Assembly: GCF_014649995.1 (NCBI RefSeq)
Contig: NZ_BMUC01000007.1
Span: forward strand, 153,911 to 217,910
From: Streptomyces griseoflavus
GTDB lineage: Bacteria > Actinomycetota > Actinomycetes > Streptomycetales > Streptomycetaceae
Length of the DNA: 64,000 nt
Direction: 5' to 3'
Shown: positions 6,850 to 15,418 of the stretch, in pieces
Layout: every line of letters starts with the position of its first letter
How positions within the stretch are numbered: position 1 is the stretch's first letter
Translations under genes and position numbers: made by a program
Notes under the pieces: generated by a model
What the model was told of the DNA's origin: nothing
Databases searched by the model: none
Seen by the model: only the letters and a program-made list of their open reading frames with translations

Positions 6850-9800
6850 CTAACGCTCCTGCTGGTGAGTGGGGTTCGGGAAGCTGCCGGTCTGGGTGGT
6901 ACCGGCCTGACGACCCTGTGCGATACCCCGACGGAGATTGGTCAGCCGGCCGCGCACGTCATCGGGGGCGCGTGAGACCTGAGGACCGCTCTGGTGCGAT
7001 TGCTGCTGAGCCGTGCCCGGGACGAGGTTCGCCTTGGGCACCCGGCGCGGCAGGCCGGAGGTGGTGACGCCGCCCGCGGCCGGCTGCCGTACGCGTTCGG
7101 CCTGCCGGACCAGCTCGTCGTTGGGCGAGCTGCGCCAGGCAGCGGAGGTGGACCGCTGCGGGCCGGTGGGGCCCTGCGGCTGCTGGGGCTGCGACGGCTG
7201 CTGCGACACCGGGGCCGGGCCGTTGCCCTGATCCGGCGTCCCGCCGTTCTGGCGGAACCAGTTCGTCTCCAGCGTGTCGTACAGCGGCGTACGGCCGTCA
7301 CCCGGGCCGGACGCCGGCGGCAGCGCCCAGGCGTCGGACGCGCCGCGCCCGTCGTCGGGCCGCTGCGCGGGCTCCTGGCGGGCCGGCGGCCGCTGCTGCG
7401 GGGCCGGGGGCCGCGGGGCGCCGAGGCCGCCGCCGTGCGTGCCGTTGGTCTGCGGACGCTCGAACTGTCCGGTGACCGCCGGGTCCGAGGCCGGGCGCTC
7501 CGGGAGGGAGTACTGGCCGGTGGAGCCGTTGTCGTAGCCCTGCGGTGCGGGGAACTGGCCCGTCGCGGACGGGTCCTGCGCGCCCTGCGGGGCACCGAAG
7601 ATGTCACCGCGGACGAACTGGCCCGTGTTCTGGCCGCCGTTGGCGCCGGGCTGGCCGTACTGACCGGTGTTCTGCGCGGCGTTCGGGCCGGGCCGGCCGT
7701 ACTGGCCGGTGTTCTGGCCGTTCGCGCCGGGCTGCGGGAACTGGCCCGTGTTCTGCGGGTCGGAACCGTAGGCGGGGCCGGTGTTCTGGCGCTCGTCGAA
7801 CTGGGGGATCTCCGCCGTGGCGCCCGGACCCTGCCGGTCGTCGAACCGCGGCATGGCCGAGGTGCGGGAGACGTCCGGCTCCTCGTGACCGCGCGGGGCG
7901 TCCAGCGAGGCGCGCGGCACCGGCGGCTGGGCGTTCTCGTCGCTCCAGCTGGGCCGCGGCTGCTGCTGGTCGCCGCCGGGCAGCTCGGCGCGCGCGCCAC
8001 CGCGCGGCGGGAGCTGCGGGCGACGGCCCCGCTCGGTGTTGCCGTTGCCGCGCTGCGGCGGCACCTGGCCGCGGCCGCCACCGAAGGCGTCCTGGTTGTC
8101 CTGCTGGACGTTCGGAGCGGGGGACTGCGTCCCGCGCGGGACGCCGGGCGCCCCGCCCCCGAAACCGACACCCGCGCCGGCGGGCGCGGGACGGCCCTGC
8201 GGCGGTCCGGAGGGAGCACCCTGGTCGAACAGGGAAGGCGTCTGGTTGCCCGAAGGAGCCTGCTGTCCACGGCCGCCGGGGCGGCCACCGCCGTCCCGGC
8301 CGGGCAGCGCGGCGCGCGGGCCCTGGCCGGCGCCGAGCCGGCCACCGGGCGCACCGGCACCGAGGGCACCGGAGGCGGACTGGCCCGCACCGGCGGCACG
8401 CCGTGCGGCCGCGGCACCGGCGGCCGCCTGCGCGGCGGCGGGGCCACCGCCGCCGGCGCCCGGCTGACCGGGCTTGCCCTGGGGCTTCTTGCCGCCCTGG
8501 GCGACGTCGACGGGCAGCATGACCAGCGCGGTCGTACCACCGGAGTCGGACGGGCGGAGCTGGATGCGGATGCCGTGGCGCTGGGACAGCCGGCCGACCA
8601 CGAACAGACCCATGCGGCGGGAGACGGAGACGTCCACGGTGGGCGGCGAGGCGAGCCGCTCGTTGATCGCCGCCAGGTCCTCCGGCGACAGACCGATACC
8701 GGTGTCGTGGATCTCGATCAGCACCCGGCCGTCGGGCAGCGCGTGACCGGTGACCTTGACCTTGGTCTGCGGGGAGGAGAACGAGGTGGCGTTCTCCAGC
8801 AGCTCGGCGAGCAGGTGCACGAGGTCGTTGACGACCCGGCCGGCCACTTCGGTGGTTGGCACCGAGGCCAGCTCGATGCGCTCGTACTGCTCCACCTCGG
8901 ACGCCGCGGCACGCAGCACGTCGACCAGCGGGACCGGGCGGGTCCACCGTCGGCCGGGCTCCTCACCCGCGAGGACGAGGAGGTTCTCACCGTTACGGCG
9001 CATACGCGTGGCGAGGTGGTCGAGCTTGAACAGCGAGGACAGCTGGTCCGGGTCCGCCTCGCGGGACTCCAGCTCGGAGATCAGCGACAGCTGGCGCTGG
9101 ATCAGGCCCTGGGAGCGGCGCGAGAGGTTGGTGAACATCGCGTTGACGTTGCCCCGCAGCAGGGCCTGCTCGGCGGCGAGGCGGACCGCCTCGCGGTGCA
9201 CGTCGTCGAAGGCCGCGGCGACCCGGCCGATCTCGTCCCGGGAGTGCACACCGACGGACTCCACGGACGTGTCGACGTCCTGCGGGTCGGCCTCGGAGAG
9301 CTGCTTGACCAGGTCGGGCAGACGCTCCTGGGCGACCTTGGTCGCGGTCTCCTCCAGCCGGCGCAGCGAGCGGATCATGGAGCGGGCCACGACGAAGGCG
9401 CCGACCAGCGACACACCGAGCACGAGGAGGATCAGGACACCGGAGATGATCGCGTCGCGCTCGGTGGCGCTGCGCAGCTCACGGGCCTTCTGTTCCATCT
9501 CCTCGAGCAGCGAGTGCTCGATGTTCTTCATCTGCTGGATCTTGGTGGAGCTGTCGTCCAGCCAGTCGCGGTAGGACCGCGCGCCGACCGAGGCGAGACC
9601 GAACTCCGAGGCCAGCGCACGGCCGGCGTACTCGTCGGTGGCCTTGATCGTGGTGTTGCCCTCTTGGATGGGCAGCAGCAGCTCGGCCGCGGCGGCCTCG
9701 CCGTAGATGCTCTTGAAGCTCTGGAGCTCGGACTTCTGGCTCTGCAGGGCCGAGTCGGCGTAGAGCCGGTCGTTCTCGGAGAGGTCGCCCTTGCTGGTGT

Positions 9801-10629
9801 TGCTGGCGGGCAGCGCGGCGGCGAGGACCGCGCGCTGGATCGACGCGTACTCCTTGGCGGAGGAGAAGGACGCCAGGGCACGCGTGCGCTGGATCATGTC
9901 GGGGTTGCTGGTCGCCTCCGCCATGTCCTGCGAGAGCTCGATCAGGTTCTCGATCAGGCGGTGGTAGCCCTCGACGGTCTGGGTCGAGTTCCGCTCCGTC
10001 TGGAAGGCGGTGTTGCGGATCTTCTCCAGCTGGCCGAGTTCGCCGGCGAGCTGCACCAGGTTGTCGCGGACGCCCTTGAGGTTGCCGTCCTTGCTCGCGG
10101 CGTCGATCGCCTCCGAGCTGTCCAGGAAGTTGTTCCGTGCCCGGTCGGTCTTCTCACGGTGGCCCTTGACCGAGAAGTCGGTGCCCTTGGCCCCGTGCGC
10201 GAGCGGGCCCGCCGACTGGTCGCGCTCCTCCTGGAGCGCGGCGGCCAGCTCGGTGGCCTGCTGGGTCATGTCCGTCAGCAGCTTCATGTTGTCGAGCTGC
10301 TGGATGTCGTCCATCGACTGCTGGATACGCAGGGCGCCCAGCGAGGTGGCCGCGACCACCGGGAGGGCGAGCAGCGACACCAGACGGGTCGAGATGCGCC
10401 AGTTGCGCAGCGCTATTCGCGGCCCGGGGCCGGTCGAGGTCTTCGGAGCGGCCGGGGCGGGCGAAGCCGTGGGCCCGGAGACACCGGGGCGGTCGCCGCT
10501 GGTCCCGGGCATGGTCGGGCCCTGGTTCTGGGCGTGCTGGGGCGAGGAGCTGACGGCCTTGGGGCCAGTCCCGCCCTGCGGCTCCGGCTCCGCCGAAGCG
10601 CTGCCATCCCTCTTGAAACGTCCCTGCAC
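6850..10629 (-). CDS. cvnA1: Conservon sensor kinase-like membrane protein CvnA
   Basis: Membrane protein of 1259 aa. It has a Pro-rich N terminus, a transmembrane helix at about 82-100, a helical extracytoplasmic NIT-type sensor domain to about 390, a second helix at 394-415, HAMP, the LFKLDHLATRM helix near 533, and a HATPase domain at 600-708 with LAELLENATSFS and DTGIGLS. The region from 710 to 1186 is very long, disordered-looking and rich in Gly/Pro/Gln, with repeated TGQF/TGQY units, and a conserved basic tail closes the protein. GTG at 10629 is chosen from GAGG 11 nt upstream. S. coelicolor SCO5544 (cvnA1) is the expected orthologue. It shares domain order with CvnA2 but the sensor domains have diverged far more than the kinase core. 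Confidence 0.93.
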   Translation of the reverse strand: MQGRFKRDGSASAEPEPQGGTGPKAVSSSPQHAQNQGPTMPGTSGDRPGVSGPTASPAPAAPKTSTGPGPRIALRNWRISTRLVSLLALPVVAATSLGALRIQQSMDDIQQLDNMKLLTDMTQQATELAAALQEERDQSAGPLAHGAKGTDFSVKGHREKTDRARNNFLDSSEAIDAASKDGNLKGVRDNLVQLAGELGQLEKIRNTAFQTERNSTQTVEGYHRLIENLIELSQDMAEATSNPDMIQRTRALASFSSAKEYASIQRAVLAAALPASNTSKGDLSENDRLYADSALQSQKSELQSFKSIYGEAAAAELLLPIQEGNTTIKATDEYAGRALASEFGLASVGARSYRDWLDDSSTKIQQMKNIEHSLLEEMEQKARELRSATERDAIISGVLILLVLGVSLVGAFVVARSMIRSLRRLEETATKVAQERLPDLVKQLSEADPQDVDTSVESVGVHSRDEIGRVAAAFDDVHREAVRLAAEQALLRGNVNAMFTNLSRRSQGLIQRQLSLISELESREADPDQLSSLFKLDHLATRMRRNGENLLVLAGEEPGRRWTRPVPLVDVLRAAASEVEQYERIELASVPTTEVAGRVVNDLVHLLAELLENATSFSSPQTKVKVTGHALPDGRVLIEIHDTGIGLSPEDLAAINERLASPPTVDVSVSRRMGLFVVGRLSQRHGIRIQLRPSDSGGTTALVMLPVDVAQGGKKPQGKPGQPGAGGGGPAAAQAAAGAAAARRAAGAGQSASGALGAGAPGGRLGAGQGPRAALPGRDGGGRPGGRGQQAPSGNQTPSLFDQGAPSGPPQGRPAPAGAGVGFGGGAPGVPRGTQSPAPNVQQDNQDAFGGGRGQVPPQRGNGNTERGRRPQLPPRGGARAELPGGDQQQPRPSWSDENAQPPVPRASLDAPRGHEEPDVSRTSAMPRFDDRQGPGATAEIPQFDERQNTGPAYGSDPQNTGQFPQPGANGQNTGQYGRPGPNAAQNTGQYGQPGANGGQNTGQFVRGDIFGAPQGAQDPSATGQFPAPQGYDNGSTGQYSLPERPASDPAVTGQFERPQTNGTHGGGLGAPRPPAPQQRPPARQEPAQRPDDGRGASDAWALPPASGPGDGRTPLYDTLETNWFRQNGGTPDQGNGPAPVSQQPSQPQQPQGPTGPQRSTSAAWRSSPNDELVRQAERVRQPAAGGVTTSGLPRRVPKANLVPGTAQQQSHQSGPQVSRAPDDVRGRLTNLRRGIAQGRQAGTTQTGSFPNPTHQQER

Positions 10630-11233
10630 TAGCGTCGCAACCTCTGAACCAGGCACCCCTCCGCGTGAACGGCGAGGCACGGTGTCGGCGTCATAGGGGC
10701 GCCCTGAATACGCCCCCGTGGTGGTCGTGAGTGACCGGCGCTGGTTCCCCCTTCTCGGCCGTCACTCGGCGCGTCTGTGCGCCCCCTGTGCGCCGGCTCG
10801 ATCCCTGCGGCGGTCCGTGGAATTCCAGCACAGTGCAGGATCTCCAACAAGGGCCGCGGCCTTACGGGTGGGTTACGTGACACCGCGTGAGGGACGGGTC
10901 ACCGGCGGTAGAAAGTGATCTCTCCGATAACGGGCACGGGCGGACGAACCGCGCGGGCGTGCCGAGTGTCCCAGTCGCCATGATCAGGAGCGGAATGATG
11001 CCTTCAGGGGGCGAATGTCCGATTCGGGCAAGCTGGGGACGAGTCCGGATTGTCAGGTTTGTCGTACCCTCCGTGAGCAAACTCACACCCTGATCGTGAC
11101 GTCCGGGCCCGATCGGCGGGGAATTGCATGTTTAGCCTGACGCTTTACAGGGATGGCACAACCGACAACCCGCGTCCGCCCGGGTCAGCCGACCCCTGCG
11201 GGCGCCCGCGAAGAGGACAGGGTCAAGTAAACA
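10630..11233. other. 604-bp intergenic region upstream of cvn1
   Basis: No convincing gene. It must contain the divergent promoters of the cvn1 operon (minus) and of the small gene at 11234 (plus). A short inverted repeat, GTGAG-N4-CTCAC, lies at 11073-11086. Minus-strand reading frames here are short and have no recognisable product. Confidence 0.45.
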
Positions 11234-11422
11234 GTGAAGACGACGACGATGTTCCACAAGATCGCCAACCCTCGGCGCACGACGCTGGCCCACCTCGACG
11301 GCGCCGGCGATCTGCAGACGCCCCTCCAGCTGGAGCACCCCGTCGAACTCCCGGCCCAGACCGCCAATCCCAAGCGCACCGTCCTCATGGAGATCCCGGT
11401 CGCGGCGGCCGCCGCGAACTGA
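11234..11422 (+). CDS. Small conserved hypothetical protein (62 aa)
   Basis: A 62-codon gene starting with GTG. The product begins MKTTTMFHKIANPRRT and ends in a run of alanines before Asn. A GGACAGGG lies 11 nt upstream of the start, and a perfect 17-bp terminator hairpin follows at 11474-11510, which together argue for a real transcript. No known domain and no membrane helix is seen. I recall similar short proteins next to gltX in streptomycetes but cannot assign a function. Confidence 0.6.
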   Translation: MKTTTMFHKIANPRRTTLAHLDGAGDLQTPLQLEHPVELPAQTANPKRTVLMEIPVAAAAAN

Positions 11423-11473
11423 CACGCATCCATACGCGCGCCGGCCGCGAAACGCTCAAGTACTCCGGCGACC

Positions 11474-11510
11474 ACGAGGGGCGCCCCACCTGCGGTGGGG
11501 CGCCCCTCGT
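11474..11510 (+). terminator. Terminator after the 62-aa gene
   Basis: Perfect 17-bp stem (11474-11490 with 11494-11510) and a 3-nt loop, 51 nt beyond the small gene and upstream of the FAH-family gene. Confidence 0.75.
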
Positions 11511-11589
11511 CCGTGCGTGAGGCCAGGGCCCCGCCGCGTTAGCCTGGAGCGTCAGACTCCAGCCGACCGGTCAAGGGGACAAGCATCCC

Positions 11590-12375
11590 GTGCGCATCGC
11601 CAGATTCTCCATCGACGGGAACGTCGCCTTCGGCGCTGTCGAGGGCGAGCAGCAGGACGAACTCGTCCTGGACATCATCAAGGGCATCCCGTTCGCGGAC
11701 TTCGAACTCTCCGGCACCAAGGTCCCGCTGAGCAAGGTCAGGCTGCTGCCCCCGGTGCTCCCCAGCAAGGTGGTCGCCTTCGGCCGCAACTACGCCGATC
11801 ACGCCAGGGAGATGGGCAACGAGGTGCCCGAGGCGCCCTTCGCCTTCTTCAAGCCCTCCACCTCGGTGATCGGACCGGGCGACGAGATCCGCTACCCCTC
11901 CTTCTCCCAGGAGGTGCACCACGAGGCCGAGCTGGCCGTGGTCATCGGGCGGATGTGCCGCGAGGTCCCGCGCGAGCGCGTCAAGGACGTGGTCTTCGGC
12001 TACACCTGCGCCAACGACATCACCGCGCGCGACGTCCAGAAGCGCGAGAAGCAGTGGGCCCGGGCCAAGGGATTCGACACCTCCTGCCCGCTCGGCCCCT
12101 GGGTGGAGACGGGACTGGACATCACCGCGGCGAACGACCTGACCGTCCAGCTCACGGTCAACGGCGCCCAGCGCCAGCTCGGCCGCACCAGCGAGATGAT
12201 CCACTCCATCGAGGACCTGATCGTCAACATCTCCGAGGCCATGACGCTGCTCCCGGGCGACGTGGTCCTCACGGGCACCCCCGCTGGGGTCGGCCCCCTC
12301 CAGGACGGCGACGAGGTCGCCGTCACCATCGAAGGCATCGGCACTCTCACCAACAAGGTTGTCAAGCGTGGCTAG
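11590..12375 (+). CDS. Fumarylacetoacetate hydrolase (FAH) family protein
   Basis: FAH/2-hydroxyhepta-2,4-diene-1,7-dioate isomerase superfamily enzyme, 261 aa, expected to cleave or isomerise a 2-oxo or 2-hydroxy acid with a divalent metal. Residues expected to bind metal are seen in HHEAEL (E-x-E) and in NDITARD; the family segments [11 protein letters not shown] and [10 protein letters not shown] are present. GTG start at 11590. Its end overlaps the gltX start by 8 bp, so the two are co-transcribed, although no metabolic link to glutamyl-tRNA synthesis is obvious. The exact substrate cannot be told from sequence; oxaloacetate or acylpyruvate activity is possible. Confidence 0.9.
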   Translation: MRIARFSIDGNVAFGAVEGEQQDELVLDIIKGIPFADFELSGTKVPLSKVRLLPPVLPSKVVAFGRNYADHAREMGNEVPEAPFAFFKPSTSVIGPGDEIRYPSFSQEVHHEAELAVVIGRMCREVPRERVKDVVFGYTCANDITARDVQKREKQWARAKGFDTSCPLGPWVETGLDITAANDLTVQLTVNGAQRQLGRTSEMIHSIEDLIVNISEAMTLLPGDVVLTGTPAGVGPLQDGDEVAVTIEGIGTLTNKVVKRG

Positions 12376-13843
12376 CGCACCCGTCCGCGTACGTTTTTGT
12401 CCGTCGCCCACCGGTAACCCCCACGTGGGCCTGGTCCGCACCGCCCTGTTCAACTGGGCGTTCGCCAAGCACCACGGCGGCACTCTGGTCTTCCGCATCG
12501 AGGACACCGACGCGGCCCGCGACTCCGAGGAGTCCTACACCCAGCTGCTCGACTCGATGCGCTGGCTCGGCTTCGACTGGGACGAGGGCCCCGAGGTCGG
12601 CGGCCCGCACGCCCCGTACCGCCAGTCGCAGCGCATGGACCTCTACCGGGACGTCGCCCGCAAGCTCCTCGACGCCGGTCACGCCTACCACTGCTACTGC
12701 TCCCAGGAGGAGCTGGACAGCCGCCGCGAGGCCGCCCGCGCCGCCGGCAGGCCCTCCGGCTACGACGGCCACTGCCGTGAGCTCACGGACGCCCAGGTCG
12801 AGGAGTACACGGCGCAGGGCCGTGAGCCGATCGTCCGCTTCCGGATGCCCGACGAGGCCATCACCTTCACGGACCTGGTCCGCGGCGAGATCACATACCT
12901 CCCGGAGAACGTCCCGGACTACGGCATCGTCCGGGCCAACGGCGCCCCGCTCTACACGCTGGTCAACCCGGTCGACGACGCCCTGATGGAGATCACCCAC
13001 GTCCTGCGCGGCGAGGACCTGCTCTCCTCCACCCCCCGCCAGATCGCCCTGTACAAGGCGCTGACCGAGCTGGGCGTCGCCAAGGGGATCCCCGCCTTCG
13101 GTCACCTGCCGTACGTCATGGGCGAGGGCAACAAGAAGCTCTCCAAGCGCGACCCGCAGGCCTCGCTCAACCTCTACCGCGAGCGCGGCTTCCTCCCCGA
13201 GGGCCTGCTCAACTACCTGTCCCTGCTCGGCTGGTCGCTCTCCGCCGACCAGGACGTGTTCACGATCGACGAGATGGTCGCCGCCTTCGACGTCGCCGAC
13301 GTGCAGCCGAACCCGGCCCGCTTCGACCTGAAGAAGTGCGAGGCGATCAACGGCGACCACATCCGCATGCTCGACGTGAAGGACTTCACCGAGCGCTGCG
13401 CCCCCTGGCTCAGGGCCCCCTTCGCCCCCTGGGCCCCGGAGGCCTTCGACGAGGCCAAGTGGGAGGCGATCGCCCCGCACGCGCAGAGCCGCCTGAAGGT
13501 CCTCTCCGAGATCACGGACAACGTCGACTTCCTGTTCCTGCCGGAGCCGGTCTTCGACGAGGCGTCCTGGAACAAGGCCATGAAGGAGGGCAGCGACGCC
13601 CTGCTCCGCACGGCGCGGGAGAAGCTGGACGCCGCCGACTGGACGTCCCCCGAGTCCCTCAAGGACGCCGTCCTGGCCGCTGGTGAGGCCCACGGCCTCA
13701 AGCTCGGCAAGGCCCAGGCCCCGGTCCGCGTCGCCGTCACCGGCCGCACGGTCGGACTGCCCCTCTTCGAGTCCCTGGAGGTCCTGGGCAAGGAGAAGAC
13801 GCTGGCCAGGATCGACGCCGCCCTGACCAGGCTCGCCGCGTAG
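12368..13843 (+). CDS. gltX: Glutamyl-tRNA synthetase
   Basis: Class Ic aminoacyl-tRNA synthetase, 491 aa. The HIGH-type signature is [10 protein letters not shown] near the N terminus and the KMSKS-type loop is KLSKRD. GTG at 12368 lies inside the end of the FAH gene (8-bp overlap). Streptomycetes lack a glutaminyl-tRNA synthetase, so this enzyme is expected to be non-discriminating, charging both tRNA-Glu and tRNA-Gln with glutamate, with GatCAB amidating Glu-tRNA-Gln. Genes for both tRNA types lie 1 kb downstream. A 20-bp terminator follows at once. Confidence 0.97.
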   Translation: MASAPVRVRFCPSPTGNPHVGLVRTALFNWAFAKHHGGTLVFRIEDTDAARDSEESYTQLLDSMRWLGFDWDEGPEVGGPHAPYRQSQRMDLYRDVARKLLDAGHAYHCYCSQEELDSRREAARAAGRPSGYDGHCRELTDAQVEEYTAQGREPIVRFRMPDEAITFTDLVRGEITYLPENVPDYGIVRANGAPLYTLVNPVDDALMEITHVLRGEDLLSSTPRQIALYKALTELGVAKGIPAFGHLPYVMGEGNKKLSKRDPQASLNLYRERGFLPEGLLNYLSLLGWSLSADQDVFTIDEMVAAFDVADVQPNPARFDLKKCEAINGDHIRMLDVKDFTERCAPWLRAPFAPWAPEAFDEAKWEAIAPHAQSRLKVLSEITDNVDFLFLPEPVFDEASWNKAMKEGSDALLRTAREKLDAADWTSPESLKDAVLAAGEAHGLKLGKAQAPVRVAVTGRTVGLPLFESLEVLGKEKTLARIDAALTRLAA

Positions 13844-13850
13844 CCACGGT

Positions 13851-13894
13851 CGGCGAAGAGGGCGCCCGGAGGTCTCCGGGCGCCCTCTTCGCCG
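13851..13894 (+). terminator. gltX terminator
   Basis: Perfect 20-bp stem (13851-13870 with 13875-13894) and a 4-nt loop, 7 nt after the gltX stop; GC-rich with an internal AAGAGGG/CCCTCTT block. Confidence 0.85.
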
Positions 13895-13960
13895 TTCCCG
13901 CGCACCGTCGGGAGCCGGCCACCGGGTCACCGGCCGGTTCGCGGGGGTACCGTCGGTGGC

Positions 13961-14692
13961 ATGGCGATCCGAGCCGTCGTCTGGGACGTCGACGACACAC
14001 TCTTCGACTACACCACCGCCGACCGTGAGGGCATCCGGGCCCATCTGGCCGCCGAGGGGCTGCTCGCCGGGTACCCGTCCGCCGAGGAGGCGCTGGCGCA
14101 CTGGCGGGAGGTCACCGAGCACCAGTGGGCGCGGTTCGCCGCCGGGGAGGTGGACTTCGAGACCCAGCGGCGCGACCGCACCCGGGTCTTCCTCGGACGT
14201 GAGATGACCGACACCGAGGCGGACGACTGGTTCCGCCGGTACGTCACCCACTACGAGTCCGCCTGGAGCCTCTTCCCGGACGTGCTGCCCGTGCTCGACG
14301 CGCTCGCCGCGAGCCACCGCCACGCCGTGCTCTCCAACTCCAGCGTCCAGGTCCAGGACCGCAAGCTGCGCCTGCTCGGCGTGCACGACCGCTTCGAGGC
14401 CATCCTGTGCGCGGCCGAGCTGGGCGTGTCCAAGCCCGAGGCCGGCGCCTTCCTCGCCGCCTGCGACGCCCTGGACCTGCCCCCGGCCCAGGTGGCGTAC
14501 GTCGGGGACCACCCGGAGATCGACGGCCGGGGCGCCGCCGACGCCGGGCTGCTGTCGGTGTGGATCGACCGCGGCGGGGCGTACGCGACCCTCGAGCCGC
14601 CGGCGGGGCCGCGCCGTATCGCCTCCCTCGCCGAACTGCCCTCGTTGCTGCGTGCCGATACTCGTTTTGGAGCCCCGTCGACCTTCGGGTAA
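13961..14692 (+). CDS. HAD-superfamily hydrolase
   Basis: HAD phosphatase-like protein, 243 aa. Motif I is DVDDT (nucleophile Asp plus acid/base Asp), motif II is the SNSS segment, motif III Lys is in SKPEAG and motif IV is GDHPEID. An alpha-helical cap lies between motifs I and II, as in subclass I (YjjG or haloacid dehalogenase-like). The start ATG has only a weak GGTGG upstream. Substrate unknown; a housekeeping phosphatase is the likeliest role. It stands alone between the gltX terminator and the tRNA cluster. Confidence 0.9.
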   Translation: MAIRAVVWDVDDTLFDYTTADREGIRAHLAAEGLLAGYPSAEEALAHWREVTEHQWARFAAGEVDFETQRRDRTRVFLGREMTDTEADDWFRRYVTHYESAWSLFPDVLPVLDALAASHRHAVLSNSSVQVQDRKLRLLGVHDRFEAILCAAELGVSKPEAGAFLAACDALDLPPAQVAYVGDHPEIDGRGAADAGLLSVWIDRGGAYATLEPPAGPRRIASLAELPSLLRADTRFGAPSTFG

Positions 14693-14783
14693 TGTTCTTC
14701 CTGCGCCGCGGGGAGCGGGCCGGAAGGCCGGAGCCCTCAAGCGCAGAACTAGAGCGAAGAGCCTCCAGGGGCTTGCGTTCCAG

Positions 14784-14855
14784 TGGCCTATGGTGTAATT
14801 GGCAGCACGACTGATTCTGGTTCAGTTAGTCTTGGTTCGAGTCCAGGTAGGCCAG
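14784..14855 (+). tRNA. tRNA-Gln (CUG)
   Basis: 72-nt cloverleaf. Acceptor TGGCCTA pairs with TAGGCCA, anticodon stem ACTGA/TCAGT holds the loop TTCTGGT with anticodon CTG, and the T arm contains GGTTCGAGTCC. CCA is not encoded. First of five tRNA genes. Confidence 0.96.
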
Positions 14856-14894
14856 CTCGCAGAGCTCATCTGCACCCGCGGATCACATCCGCAA

Positions 14895-14967
14895 GCCCCC
14901 GTTGTGTAGCGGCCTAGCACGCCGCCCTCTCAAGGCGGTAGCGCCGGTTCGAATCCGGTCGGGGGTA
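14895..14967 (+). tRNA. tRNA-Glu (CUC)
   Basis: 73-nt cloverleaf. Acceptor GCCCCCG pairs with CGGGGGT, stem CCGCC/GGCGG holds loop CTCTCAA with anticodon CTC, T loop is GGTTCGAATCC. Identical to the two later tRNA-Glu copies. Confidence 0.96.
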
Positions 14968-15029
14968 CAGATCCTTCCCGCGAGGACAGTCAGGGTAGCT
15001 CCCGCTGTTCTCGAAGCAGGATCGCCAGG

Positions 15030-15102
15030 GCCCCCGTTGTGTAGCGGCCTAGCACGCCGCCCTCTCAAGGCGGTAGCGCCGGTTCGAATCCGGTCGGGGG
15101 TA
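15030..15102 (+). tRNA. tRNA-Glu (CUC)
   Basis: Second, identical 73-nt copy of tRNA-Glu(CUC), 62 bp after the first. Confidence 0.96.
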
Positions 15103-15123
15103 CTGACTGGTCTAAACCATCAT

Positions 15124-15195
15124 TGGTCTATGGTGTAATTGGCAGCACGACTGATTCTGGTTCAGTTAGTCTTGGTTCGAGTCCAGGTAGACCAG
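15124..15195 (+). tRNA. tRNA-Gln (CUG)
   Basis: Second tRNA-Gln copy, 72 nt. It differs from the first only by a compensatory change in the acceptor stem (TGGTCTA/TAGACCA against TGGCCTA/TAGGCCA), so pairing is kept. Confidence 0.96.
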
Positions 15196-15222
15196 CAGGA
15201 TCTGCGGAAACGTACGATCCAC

Positions 15223-15295
15223 GCCCCCGTTGTGTAGCGGCCTAGCACGCCGCCCTCTCAAGGCGGTAGCGCCGGTTCGAATCCGGTCGGGGGTA
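15223..15295 (+). tRNA. tRNA-Glu (CUC)
   Basis: Third identical tRNA-Glu(CUC) copy, last of the cluster; a UUCG-capped terminator follows 5 nt later. Confidence 0.96.
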
Positions 15296-15300
15296 CACAA

Positions 15301-15336
15301 GAGGGAAGCCCTCCACTTCGGTGGGGGGCTTCCCTC
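15301..15336 (+). terminator. Terminator of the tRNA cluster
   Basis: 16-bp stem (15301-15316 with 15321-15336, one T-G wobble) capped by a C(UUCG)G tetraloop, just after the last tRNA gene. Confidence 0.85.
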
Positions 15337-15366
15337 GTTCCGGGTGTGTACCCGGCAGCCGGGGAA

Positions 15367-15396
15367 CGGGCCCGCCGCGGCGTTGGGGCGGGCCCG
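15367..15396 (-). terminator. Putative ndgR terminator
   Basis: 10-bp GC inverted repeat (15367-15376 with 15387-15396) with a 10-nt loop, 22 nt beyond the ndgR stop on the minus strand and between convergent transcripts. Confidence 0.5.
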
Positions 15397-15418
15397 CTCC
15401 CGAGAGGACGGGGGACGG

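Noticed and set aside
6994-10632. A 1212-codon plus-strand open frame antisense to cvnA1
   Set aside because: Composition-driven shadow, no domain, no supported start.
10629-10883. Minus-strand 84-codon frame upstream of cvnA1
   Set aside because: Pro/Arg-rich shadow without a credible start; probably part of the promoter region.
14902-15138. Repeated small frames with MCSGLARRPLKAVAPVRIRSGV-type product
   Set aside because: They are translations of the tRNA-Glu genes; the sequence is explained by the tRNA fold.
14784-15295. Direct repeats resembling a CRISPR array
   Set aside because: The repeats are the five tRNA genes; no consistent short spacers.
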